A stretch of DNA of 64,000 nt from Acanthochlamys bracteata (taxonomy: Eukaryota > Streptophyta > Magnoliopsida > Pandanales > Velloziaceae). The stretch is taken from assembly GCA_019914995.1 (NCBI GenBank), contig CM034126.1, positions 6,143,001-6,207,000 on the forward strand, given 5' to 3'. This document shows positions 12,191 through 23,743 of the stretch, one piece after another; the stretch's first letter is position 1, and every line of letters begins with the position of its first letter. The position numbers were made by a program, and so were the translations under genes. The notes under the pieces were generated by a model. That model searched no databases. It was not told the DNA's origin and saw only the letters and a list, made by a program, of their open reading frames with translations.

Positions 12191-13155
12191 TTGTGGTATG
12201 GTTCCTTGAATAACTCAAATCAGATAACAACCAGTGGCTGTTGGTTTTCTTTAATCTTTCTGTCTTTTCTCTTTCACTACTTCATCTTCGCTCTAAGAAA
12301 AAGCAAATCAAAGAAAATGAAACGCTCTCATTTTCATAATTTCATATAGCGAATCAAATCGAGTTACTCTGCGTCAACATATTGAAGACAGCCAAGTGAA
12401 CAACCAAACAATACAAAAAATCTACTTTGCATTTATGAACAAGTATGCGACCTTTCATAATGAAAACTGTATATTTGGGTAGAAATGGAGACACATATTA
12501 ATAATATATAGCTGCCGCTTCAATTGGCCAGGCCTAAAGTGAGTGTATGAGAAAGGGGATTTTGGAATTTTGTCTAAAACTTTATAGTTTATAGGTGCTC
12601 TTTATAGATGTGGAATCTTTGCATGGATTAAAAACTAATGCAGCAAGTTGGGAGACCATCCTAATGAACCCCAACATAACAAGTAGATTAATAAGTAGTA
12701 TTATATGTCTGGTTCTCATGGTTTTGTAACAATTCTACAGTTATAATGTTCTAGTTGAGGTGAACTACTACTACTGGACAATTACATAAGTGTATAATAC
12801 ATGTATGAGCTACTACTGGACAGTGAAATAAAAGGTGTAAGGATATTCATGTGTTTGTTAAAGAAACTATCTCTTACTATTGACAGAGATTTTGTTCCTG
12901 ATATTTGTTGTAGTGAAAGAAAAGAAATTGGTAAAAAAATATCAGAAGAAAACGTAAATAAGAAATAATGCAAGGTAGAATACTGTATGCTGTAAATAAG
13001 AAACGCAACTGCTAACCAAGTGAACGGTAAATAGCTAACTCTAAAATCACCTTCTTGGTTTGTAAGATATCCCCTCAAAGAGGGTTCAAATAAGGATGTG
13101 TTTTAATCATCTATAACTCCAATTTTTTCTGCCAAAATTGAAATTTTGAATAGTT

Positions 13156-13372
13156 GATATATTTTATTTGCACAATAAACTAAAATTTCAGTTCCATCCA
13201 ATTTTTTTATTTGCACGTCTATCAATATATTTTTATTTTTCAATTTCTAACTCACTTTTAAAAACAATTGAAACACAAAAAATTGAACTCTACTTCAACC
13301 AATTTTTTAAAAAATTTTATTTTTTATTTTTCACTTACGTGAAACTTAATTATGAGCATTTAAAATATGCTC
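13156..13372. repeat. Degraded MITE copy related to the 46.2-kb element
   Basis: The right end, read in reverse, is GAGCATATTTTAAATGCTC followed inward by TTAAGTTTCAC, matching the end of the element at 46190-46428. The left end GATATATTTTATTTGCAC is a poorer match. No clear target duplication remains. Confidence 0.35.
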
Positions 13373-15316
13373 TAAATATAACTAGGAGAAGGAATGACTT
13401 AGTAGAAACAAGAAATATGGCGCACAATTATGAGACATGAATGTCTGGCAATAAACTTTATCATCTAATACTAAATTTGTATTTTCCAAATGTCTCTCCA
13501 ATGCTGCAATACCAAACAGAGTTGAGCTTGTTTTTAAAATTTCTCTTTTTACTTGCAACTTTACCCTGTTACTGTGAAGATTCACCCTCCATATATGACG
13601 AATGAAATGATGAAGCATGTGAAGAGTGTTTGCAGAACATTCAAAAGGGTTTTGAATTTTTTCTCCAACAAGCTAGGAACTAATGGCAGCTCTGTGATGA
13701 TACGGTTTTTTATGTATAGAAAAGTCTCATGTCAGAGAGTGAGACCACTTTCAACTCAAATTCAACTCAGCTAGAGTGCAGTGAAAATTTTCTCCGAAAG
13801 AACTCACTATCTCATAAAAGGTGCTCTATTTGATGTTTAGGCACTGCTAGGATAGCTTCCACAATTTCGAGTGCTTCTCAGTGAAAATGAAATAACTTCA
13901 AAAGTCTACCTTGAATCCACCTTCATCCGTGACTTTTGTGTGACAAGAAATTTATGGTTGTGGTTCCTTCCATGTGATAGCGAAAATACAAACATGCAGT
14001 TCTCACGAATCTTCGCCTTCCTAGCCACTAGCAAGAACTTGAGATCAAAGAACTGAGTTTAATACTGACCCAGTACCTAAATAGCTCAAACATTAAGGTA
14101 CTAAATAGCCACTAGCAAGAAAACTAATGATACTTCAGTTGGAGTGGCAAGTAAGGGAGCAGTTGTCTTTGTTTCTTCTCCAGCTTGGAAGGAACTGTTA
14201 CAATTCAATGAGGTAAAAACTCAAGAGAGTAGTAGAGATCACTCAAACAATTGTTCGATTTGGTTAAAAAGTAAGCATTAATTCACCTCCCCAACATTGT
14301 CATTTAGCAGGTATAGATAGGTCACCCAGTAAGTATACATAATTTTCATTCATATTATATTAGTATCTCGGTCTACATTCCAATTTCTTCTCTTCATGAT
14401 TTGGCTTATAACTACTCCTTGATTTTTATACAATTCCAAAATCTCGTCCTAAGTCTTCATTAGTTTTGTCATGTCTCTTTCTTTTTTTGAAAGACAATAT
14501 TCAGCACAACTAACCTATGTTTCGTAGATAAAGTCTTCCGAAGAATTACCTTGCGATCTTATAGGATGATCTATCCTATTGATTTTGCAAAGAAGGTTCA
14601 TATAGTTCCCTGCCTCCATGGTGCTTATCGTATAATTGGAGAAGCTTTAGAATTAAAAAAAATATTATATGAACTCAAACTCTTGAGCTTGATTTAATAA
14701 GATCTCAACTAAAATTACTGCCCTTAGATTTTACTCTGACATCATTACTAAAAATCAGGCCTATACTGACTGAATATTATCTACTGAACAATTTCATTAG
14801 ATAATTTCACCAATTATCAACTGAAAGAGATTTCCTGGTGTTGAATCGAGCAGAACGGATCCGTCATAACCCTGCCGATCAATTAACATAGTATGTAAAA
14901 TGAGAGCAAATTATGATACTTATTAGTTGTATACATATGTACATACCCTAACAAAAACAATTAGATTAATCTTCATTTCTCGACCACGTTATTATCTACA
15001 AACAACCAGACTCTAATATCTGGAATAGGGTAATTGCCACAACTAATTACTTTTTGGTATTTCCAAGAAACTTGATTTTTTTTTCTTAGTGATGTTTATT
15101 TTGTTGTGCAGACGCCGAGGAGGAATTGTTGCAGAATGATTAGAATGGAAGGGAAAAAGACCATAGCAATCCATGTAGGAATTTGCAATGAAGGTGAAAT
15201 TGTAGAAATTTAAATGGATTTCTTATTCTTTTCTGAATTTTTACTGCTGATGTAGTTTTTTGATATTGTGTTCTTCTACTCTTTAGAGCTAAACTAATAT
15301 AGTACAGACCCTTTCC

Positions 15317-15500
15317 TAGGGGTGGCAATTTGAATTAGTGTGTGGATTTTAGATCGATCTATTTAATAACTAGATCAAATTAATTCAACTTTAATTTAAC
15401 TTATGAATTTATACGGATCATAATTATTAAATCTAACCCAATCTATTAATAACCCGGTCAAATTCGGATCGACCCATTTAATAATTAAAATTTTTAATTT
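15317..15500. repeat. GGGTGGCAATTT-type dispersed repeat fragment
   Basis: Starts AGGGGTGGCAATTT and contains ATTCGGATCGACCCATTT followed by AATAATTAA. A closely similar block recurs at 17428-17480. Such starts occur in non-autonomous DNA transposons of plants; the partner end is not found here. Confidence 0.4.
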
Positions 15501-17144
15501 TTAATTCTATATTTTTAAACTTTAGCGAAATTATAAAGCAGTTGGAACAAAAGTGCACGATGTTCTAGTGACAAGATATAGTGAATGTTCGTCAAAATGT
15601 GCATTCTTTAATATCTTCATCAGTCTTTAAAATATCCAAAAAAATTTATTTTTATTTTTAGAAAATATATGACGATAGCTGTAATTTTACAAATATAAAT
15701 ACATACTAATAATTTCGATAAAATTTTTGATAAATATAGCTATCTACCAAAATTTTAATAAAAATTTTTATACGAAATCCAAATTCGATATTAAAAGATA
15801 CGTACATAGTAATATTTTCGATAATATTATAATTTTCTTTTGCATACTATGGTGGTGATTGGGCTAATGATGTAATAGATCGTAAGTGTACTATTTTTCA
15901 AACCTTTTTGATAATTCTCTTATCTCTTGAAATGTTAAAAACTAGTTTCCAATCCTCCAAATAGGAAAGTCTCATTCTATGGCATGCAATTACCATTGCC
16001 GAGATTGTACGGTAGCTGCAATTGTTAACATTTACAACTCTTCTTATTTAGGATCAGGTTCACATATTAACATAATTGTCCAATCACTCCTAAATTATCA
16101 TCTTTCACACGTAATCATATATTTTTTACAGCATTCATGTGACTATTAAAGGGCGTGAATTATCAAACCCACCAAGTCAGGAACCTAACTTGATCTAATT
16201 CAAGTGAGTTGCTAGTCTATTTATTAAGTTAATTAGCTCATTTTTTTACTTGAGCAATATCCTCAGGCTCCTCTGCTATAATATGGGCATAACAAACATA
16301 TCAAACCTATTTTTCACTCGAATCTCACGCGATCCTTAATAATCCTCACTCGGACCTAATATAATTTAGATGCCCAACATTTCTACTTGATTTTTCTTTA
16401 CCGCTCACAAGACCGTTTTTCATGAGAGGACTAAGCAAATCAAGATTGACTTATCTTACACGACATCATGTTCGGTATGGAACTGTTATCTTTACATAGT
16501 CCCAGACTATTTAACGTTTTTGTTTTTTGATTGTAAAAAACAAACTCTTGATACTTTTCTAGCATCTTGAGTTTAAAAAGGAATGTTAATTAATTAACTA
16601 AAGATAGCTTAGTCTTTGTCTTATAAGAGTATATTAGCCTCAACAAAATTTTACTGTAAGATGTGCTCTTTTATACTTTCTCAGTTCAAAACTATTACAG
16701 TCGGCTGTCCTTAAGGGGTAGTTTCGGATGCTTTAAGTAAGAAACTTCAGATAAAATTAAGGAGCTTTTCGTGAATTGTTTTAGATCGAGTTTACCTTTT
16801 AAGCTTAAAAAAAAAGCAAATTTATACACAACAATTTTATAGTTTATAATTTATTTATATTTTTTCAGAATTTTGAAAATAACTTTTAGAGTACAGTAAT
16901 AGAAAGCTAAAAGCTAAAAAGATGAAATAAATCAATTTAAGTAATGCCAAACAAAGCCTAAACACAACAAGGATATTGGTAGCTATAGAGTGAAACACCA
17001 TAAATCCATGCAATTGACCCAATACTTCGGCACCTAGTGTCAGGCCATCACTAGTTATCCGAATCCTTATAGGGAGGGAGAAACAGAAAGAAAATTGAAC
17101 GTTAGATCCTAATTCTCGCATTTGTTTGCATCATCTGAGAGATG

Positions 17145-17256
17145 CATTTTATTTGTAAACCTATATAAGAACTTCTCATTACATTTTATTTGTAAACCTC
17201 TGTAGAACTTCTCAATACATTTTATTTGTAAATCTCTTTACAAACTTTTTAGTACA
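17145..17256. repeat. Three-copy tandem repeat of about 37 bp
   Basis: The word CATTTTATTTGTAAAYCT begins at 17145, 17182 and 17218, each followed by a variant of AAGAACTTCTCA or its derivative, giving periods of 37 and 36 bp. Confidence 0.7.
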
Positions 17257-17427
17257 TTTTTCAGACATCATCAGCCTTGTTTGACTGTGCGTTTTTATCT
17301 ACTTCTAAATTACATTTTAACTTTTTGTTTCCAATTTTTTTTATGATATTCTATAAGCTCTTACATTCTTATTTTTAAAAAATTTATAAAGATATATTAT
17401 TTTAAAAATTTTTTTAAACAAGTCAGA

Positions 17428-17810
17428 ATTATGGGTGACAATTCGGGTTCTTAAATCGATTTCGGATCAACCCATTTAATAATTAAATAATATAAATATT
17501 ATTAATTATGATATATCTAAAAAAAATATTAATTTTTATAAAATTTATAAATTAAAAAAAAGTTAAATTAAGATAAATTAAAAATATATATATACAAATT
17601 AATTTATATAATTATTTTTTAATTATTAAATAATATATACTATATAAATAATTATACAAATTAAATATGTTAATTTCAGATCAATTCGTTGAATTCGATT
17701 AAAATTTCAGATTAATTTCGAATCAAATCCAGATAAGACTTACTGAATCCGATATTTTTTAATTGATTTCGAATTAGATTCACAAATTGGATAAAAAATT
17801 GCAACTCTTA
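17428..17810. repeat. AT-rich non-autonomous DNA transposon-like repeat
   Basis: Begins GGGTGACAATTCGGG and ends near AAAAATTGCAACTC, weakly inverted ends around a very AT-rich core. The left part matches 15317-15500, which suggests one dispersed family. Ends and target duplication are not clear. Confidence 0.35.
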
Positions 17811-19295
17811 ATCAGAATGGTCCCCTACTCTACCTCTCCAAGCAAAACAGGTTGACTACGGTTGTCAAACCTGAAAGAGAAATAGACATGTTAAGGCAGT
17901 ATAACAACATTGTGATGGGGTTTGACTGTTGATTCAAGCATATTAATGACATTTTTTGAATTACGTACAGTATTCTAACTTGGAACTTTCAAATTTGGCT
18001 TTTTTCTCAGAATCAGGTTTCATTAATTGTTGAATACTACAAAATGAGAAAGGCCACAGCCGTACCAAGTACCAATAGTTGTGGGAGACTACCGTAGACA
18101 TTATTCCAATAATGAAGACCTTTACCTGCTTTTCTTGGGAAAGCAATAGAATAATGAATTTTGCTGTAAGTACAACAATAAGGTTTTAAAAGAGAACATA
18201 TATTATATCATATCTTCACATATTCACATTCCCTGATTTCCCTTAAAAACACGAACAATAAAATGGTATATTTGGATACCAAATTATAAATAAAAGTAAG
18301 TAAACTAAGAGTAATAAAATAAGAATAATTATTTTTAATTTTATTTAATAAAATAATTAAAATTTTAAGAGTTACTATTATTTGATTAGAAAAATAGAGT
18401 AATAATAAAATAATTTTTTGTGTAGAGTGAAATGTTTTTATTAGATATTGAAAATTTTGAAACTTTTATATTTATATTACGAAGAGTAAAGACTAGTGAA
18501 AAGAATAGATTGATTTTTAATATTTTTTATTAATTCAATTTAGTTGGTTGGTTGGTTATAAAAAAATTGGATAGAATTTTTTATGTAGGCATGAAAGATA
18601 TAAGAGTAATGAAAAAGTTGTTTACTCTTTGTTACTCGTATGAAACAGTTGCCAAACAAAAATAAAAAAAAGTAATCGTTTATTTTACTATTCTTTACTC
18701 TTACTTTCTATCTAAAACTTCTAACTTCAGGTTCAATTGTGATGCGTCTAGAATGTGAACCATAAAGAAGCTACGGCTCAAAATTAGAATAGAGAGATTT
18801 TAAATTAACTAAAAGAATTTGATTGTACAACTAGCGGTCAAAGTAAGATGATACACGTTGCGGTATTGAATCCAACTGCAGTAGCTCTTTTTATGTTATT
18901 GAGATTAACGCGACTCAACAAAATCCAAGTTACTCACAGATCTACCTAAAAAGACCTTATTCGTTTCGGTAACTACAGGCTGCGTACACATGTGCATTGG
19001 CAGTAATTAACAACAAAGAAACGATACAAAAAAGCAAAGAAGAAAAGACTTTTGATCACTTAATTCGATCAGAGGACAACTAGACAAGATGCTTCCTTAT
19101 AAAAACAAAAAGAAAAAAACAGACAGTCAAACTCCTCTAATGACTTGCTCAAGAGTTGCAACAACAACAATAATCAACAATTAGAAGGAGGCCGATGTAA
19201 TTAACGAGAAATGCTAACATATCACCCTTGAAAGAAACATGCTAAATTTAGTTTATCAGCAAGACTCTTTCACCGGCACGACAACACTAGAGGTC

Positions 19296-19545
19296 GTTTT
19301 GAAAAAACTTATAAAAAATAATTTTTGTAAAATAAAATTATTTTATGTTATTTTGACAAATAATTTTTATTTTTTTTATTTAAAAAAATAATAAAATAAA
19401 TAATAATAAAATTTTATTATATAAAATCTTTTATATTTTTTAAATTTTAAATAAATTTTATAAAATATTTTAAAATATTTATTAAAAAATATAAAATAAA
19501 AATTTTTTTTTGAAACACTTCAGTAAGCAATCCCAAACGCGGCCA
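19296..19545. repeat. AT-rich block with GCGTTTGGG-type right end
   Basis: About 250 bp nearly devoid of G and C, with many AATATTTTAAAATATTT-like words, starting GTCGTTTTGAAAAAAC and ending near CAATCCCAAACGCGG. It resembles the better bounded copy at 51792-52040. Confidence 0.4.
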
Positions 19546-19998
19546 AGAAAATAGCAAACAAAATGATTTATAGTTTTAACAAGAAAAGAAAGTCGATTCT
19601 TGTGAAAGTCTCTAATGTTGATTCCATTTAATTGTTAGAAGTGGTTCACTAGCTTATTGCCACATCTTGAATAAAATATAAATCTCTCATCACTCTTGCA
19701 GATTGAAAATTTGATGCCATATGTTGTTAAAAAAGGTGATACTTATATCATTTGAGACGCAGGGAGAGCTACTACTTTACTTCTAACTAATTACCATATG
19801 ACATTCTACAAGGTCTAATAATCACTTTAACAAAAGCTCTTCCATATTAGCGTATGTTTTATCTGTAAAAAGTGAGATTTATAAATTGAATTCAATGAAA
19901 TTGAATTCGATAAAAAGTAGATTAAAATTGAGTTTGAAATAAACTGAAACATAGAAAATAAATTTGAACACAAATTTTGACAACAAAATAAAAGTTCC

Positions 19999-21469
19999 TG
20001 TTGAGTCTCCTACAAGATTAACTCAAAAGGGGACGAATGAATTAAGTTTATAAACAAAAATTTTCTTAAAACTTAATGATCCTAAGGATAGCAAGTGTAC
20101 AGCTGATTGTTAGCAGTTTTAACCTGCAGACAGAGAAGGTTAGAGTATATGGCGATTTAGGTAAAGAAGAAAAGTATTCGAAATATTTTACATAATTCGG
20201 CAAACCTCTTTACCTATATTTACGGATACTCTATCACAAGAGCCAAAGCTTCATTAAACTTTTAATAAGCTACATACATTAGGAGTAAAGCACTTCACCA
20301 AGCACACTTACTCTTAAAAAGTTTCTTCACCAAGACAATCCTTTACAGCCTACTGGACACCACTGTCCATCTGGCTGATATGCTAGCTCTATTACAAAGT
20401 TTAAGAACTTTCACCAAGCTCCAACCGAGCTTCTTTATTAGGTGCCCGAAGCACCCTATCACAGAACTGTATAAGGTTAAAAGAAAAATAATGGTTAGGC
20501 ACAGGATCTATTTCATGGTGAATGATTGTTCTCAGGAGTTTTCTGTTGAGATGATCAAGTTGGTTGCTGAGATTGATGTCTTCAGTATGATCAGCAACAA
20601 GACTTCAATTTTTGCTTGAGTGATTTTATCGTTGTAGAGCTATTAAGTTTTTGTCTTCGTTAATTAATCGCCTTTTTCTCTGTTTCTCTGCCATCCTTCT
20701 TATAGACTTTCATCTCTTTGCAGGATGATTCTTTCCATTGAAGAGATTGCCGTTGGCGCCTTTTGCCTTGGTTGACTTTCGAGACAGAGAGGAGCAGTTT
20801 GTTCAGCGGTTAATCAACTGCTTCCACGATCAGTTTCGGCTACTATGGTACAAGATCTTCATGGGCATTAAATGCAATATAAAGGAAAATTTAAATTTAC
20901 CCACCGGTGATCCTAAACTTGATTCAGCTGAATTGTTATTTGCAATATTAGAGCTGAGTTGGCTTATTCCAATTTAATGCATTCCAGGTTGTGTACTTGG
21001 GATTGGTTTGACTTTGCCAGTCTTGACTTGATTAGTCAATCTTAGTTGTATAATCTTTTCTTTTTTTGAACATTGAGTTTTCTCTTTTTGTGAAGAGGAT
21101 GAACTTTTTGCTCGTTGTAGATCTTGTATCATTTGATTTATTTCAATGGGTTGTAAATCCAAAAGATATTGAAATGAAAAGTTTGAGTTGAACCCAATCC
21201 TCTGCTTTGAACGTTATAGAAAAATCTTCGTATGCTTTAGTAATTGAATGGCTGGCTGTAGTGCAACTATAGTGTCCTCTATTTTGTATGCCGTTTTCTT
21301 GACAATAGCAGAACAGCTGGCTGTTCAATGGCTGTAATTATTGTCTGCCGTATATAAGATAAACTTGATTTATTTAATTCTGCAGAACTTGATCTTAATT
21401 TATTAGTCCAATATAAATAATGATTCTTAATTTATTGTTATCATCAAAGTTAACTTGAGAGTTCCAACA
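19999..21469 (-). repeat. 3' LTR of the Sirevirus element
   Basis: 1471 bp. On the plus strand it starts TGTTGAGTCTCC and ends GTTCCAACA, so the minus-strand LTR runs TG...CA. It aligns along its whole length with 28529-30006. Confidence 0.93.
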
Positions 21470-21487
21470 ATCTCTCTCTTTTTTATG
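21470..21487 (-). other. Polypurine tract next to the Sirevirus 3' LTR
   Basis: On the minus strand the purine run AAAAAAGAGAGAGAT ends exactly at the TGTTGGAACTC start of the LTR. Confidence 0.8.
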
Positions 21488-21591
21488 ATGACAAAATAAT
21501 TAAGAATTATTGATTTATATATCCAATTTAAATAGTGCATTTCTTAACCATTGCCCAGACAAGGTTTTCTTACTCTTGGTTACCTGTGTGT

Positions 21592-21648
21592 AGCTCCCCC
21601 TCAACCTGTGCATTTTATTTTATTTACCTGTATGTAGCTCCCCCTCAA
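21592..21648 (-). repeat. Two extra polypurine motifs (TTGAGGGGGAGCT)
   Basis: Minus-strand TTGAGGGGGAGCT occurs at 21592-21604 and again at 21636-21648, each inside a longer duplicated unit of about 25 bp with a TAGCTCCCCCTCAA core on the plus strand. Repeated polypurine-like motifs upstream of the 3' LTR are a known peculiarity of Sireviruses. Confidence 0.75.
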
Positions 21649-21907
21649 TTTGAGCCATCATATTTGTATGTATACTTCAATAATTCTCCTGCTTTTTCTC
21701 CCCTTTTGTCATCTCAAAAAGGTAAAGTAGAAGAACAATTGTACCAATAATGTCATGTAACTAAGAAGTCATAGCATCTGAACACAGTCATTATAAATGA
21801 AGATAACCAAACAAGAAATTTAAACAACCAAACAGACAACCAAACAGAGCTAAAACTAAAGATAACGTCTTAACATAACCAGACAAACTAAGACGAATTA
21901 AATTAAA

Positions 21908-23422
21908 CTAAGTGTTTTTGCGTCCGTTGGAGGTCCTGTAGCCAGGAGGTTTAGGACGTTGATGTTTGGGTTTGGCAGCTGAGGATTGAGGAAGGATCAC
22001 AACATCATCATTCAAAGAAGGTTGGGAATTAAGAACAGCTTTGTGAGCCCTACGTTTGAGGTTCTTACGTTTAAGAGGTAGGCTGGGAATATGTGACTGT
22101 GGAGATGGAGGGTCAGAGGAAGGGGATTGGGTGGTAAGAGGATCAGGGTGTGCTTTTGTTGAAACTGCAGGTGGAATTTCTGTTGGAGCTACTTGAAGCA
22201 GAGGATCATCCTGCATGGCTGTTGGAGCGGCATAGATAGTAATAGATGTTGATTCATTTTCAGGGACCACATCTTCTGAGGCTGCTTGGGCAGGGCAGTC
22301 AGTAGGTAACTCTTCATCAATGGGGTTCTCTATGGCAACCTCAGGACTTGCAAATTCTGTATTTACGATTATGTCCATCTATGCAGGATCTGAGTTAGGT
22401 GCATCCTGTCCTGCACACTCTTGAACTTGGGCATTCTCTGTTGTGGCATTCTCCTGTGCAGCTTGGGTTGTAGGGTGTTCTGGCTGACAGATGGTATCCC
22501 TGAGTTGTTCAAAAGTGGCATTGAGCCTTCTGATTTCCTTAATTTGCTCTAGGATTGCATCGTGAATGTTGGTTAGGCATTCTGTCAGAGGAGTCAAGGC
22601 TGTATGTGTGTCAGTCAGAGGATCTTCTTGAGTGTCCTTGGATTTTGTTTCTGCCTCTGTAATCCCCCGTAAAGAATTTTGCATCCAGCTTGAACATTTT
22701 CTTCACTTGAAATGACCCTATAGGCACTATCTCAAGACTGCACATTCTACAGATAATATGAGGGTATGGAAAGTGCTTGCTTTGATTTGATACCCTAATG
22801 ATATGGTGCAGCATTACTTCACAAAGATTGATGGAAAGTTTCTTTACTAACCTCTACAGCATAGAAGGCATCATAGGTAGTGATGATATTGCCAGAGCGA
22901 GGGACTATCATTTTTGAGATAATGTGGTACAGAGCTCTTGGAAGCAAAGATAGGTGAGCAGCAGAGTCATACTGATGCTTGGTTACTATGTCAGTGTGCA
23001 GTGCTTGTTTCAGGTAGTTCAATTCGGAGTCACTTACCGGCGGCATCTCTTCTCTGTAGGGTATGTCTAACATCAGTGGCATTGATCTAGCCTCAAGATT
23101 TATCTCAATACCATTCACCATGGTCTGGATCGAGGAGTTTTCGGTTTCGTGAAGGTTCGCATAAAATACTCGGACGCATTCTTCAGAAAATTCTCTAGGC
23201 CAATCGTTGAATTGCAACCATCCTTGTGCCTCGAACAATTCGTCCACCTTTAGGCCGAAATAGTTGAGATCATCAAAATTCATGCTCACCGGAGTCAAGA
23301 TCGGAATCGCCAGTTGCCGACCATATTTTTCAAATTCTCGCTTTCCGGTGAATTTGTCCGACTCATCAGCAGCAGTTTTGGAGCGCTTTGGCTGAAAAAG
23401 ATTTTGGGTTTTTCTTTGTCAT
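21908..23422 (-). pseudogene. Sirevirus envelope-like ORF region (broken)
   Basis: Downstream of pol, in the same orientation. A start ATG at 23422 opens a short frame, and the main frame then runs in another register through 23298-22819. Further in-register pieces are 22814-22611, 22684-22382 and 22378-21908, separated by frame changes and by a TAG at 22379-22381. The first half resembles the conserved N-terminal region of plant transposon envelope-like proteins. The middle (about 22610-22480) is a heptad-like coiled coil. The C-terminal part is acidic and proline-rich with a basic KRKNLKRRAHK stretch that could act as a nuclear signal. I see no convincing signal peptide or membrane anchor. 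The true function of such proteins is unknown; the name reflects position only. Confidence 0.75.
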
Positions 23423-23743
23423 GGCTGAGGTTGGGGGCAGGATTTGTTTCGAGAGATTAGAGATTTTGAGGATTCGGAGCAAGGGTTTTGCGAGGGATTT
23501 TTTGTTTAGAATTGAAAACGAGGAAATGGGAAGTGTTATCTGGTTGGGCTAGTTTAAGTGCATTCAGCTTGAAATGAGTCAACTCAGTCATATTTTAAGC
23601 ACGTGATCGGTCAGCTGCTTACCTTTTAGAACGAGTCATTGTGATGACTGCAACTAGCTGTTGTGTGGCTGATTATTGCTGTAAGTAGTGTGCAGAACAG
23701 AGCAAGTGTATATTATACATAAGCCTTATTCATGACAGATTTT

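Larger units (their letters stand above)
12191..19993. other. AT-rich intergenic region, no gene recognised
   Basis: About 7.8 kb without a recognisable coding region. 13440-14060 has slightly higher complexity and a few open frames, but none matches a family I know. The small repeats that can be supported here (a MITE-like copy, a 37-bp tandem repeat, two related GGGTGGCAATT-type segments and an AT-rich block) are listed separately. Confidence 0.5.
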
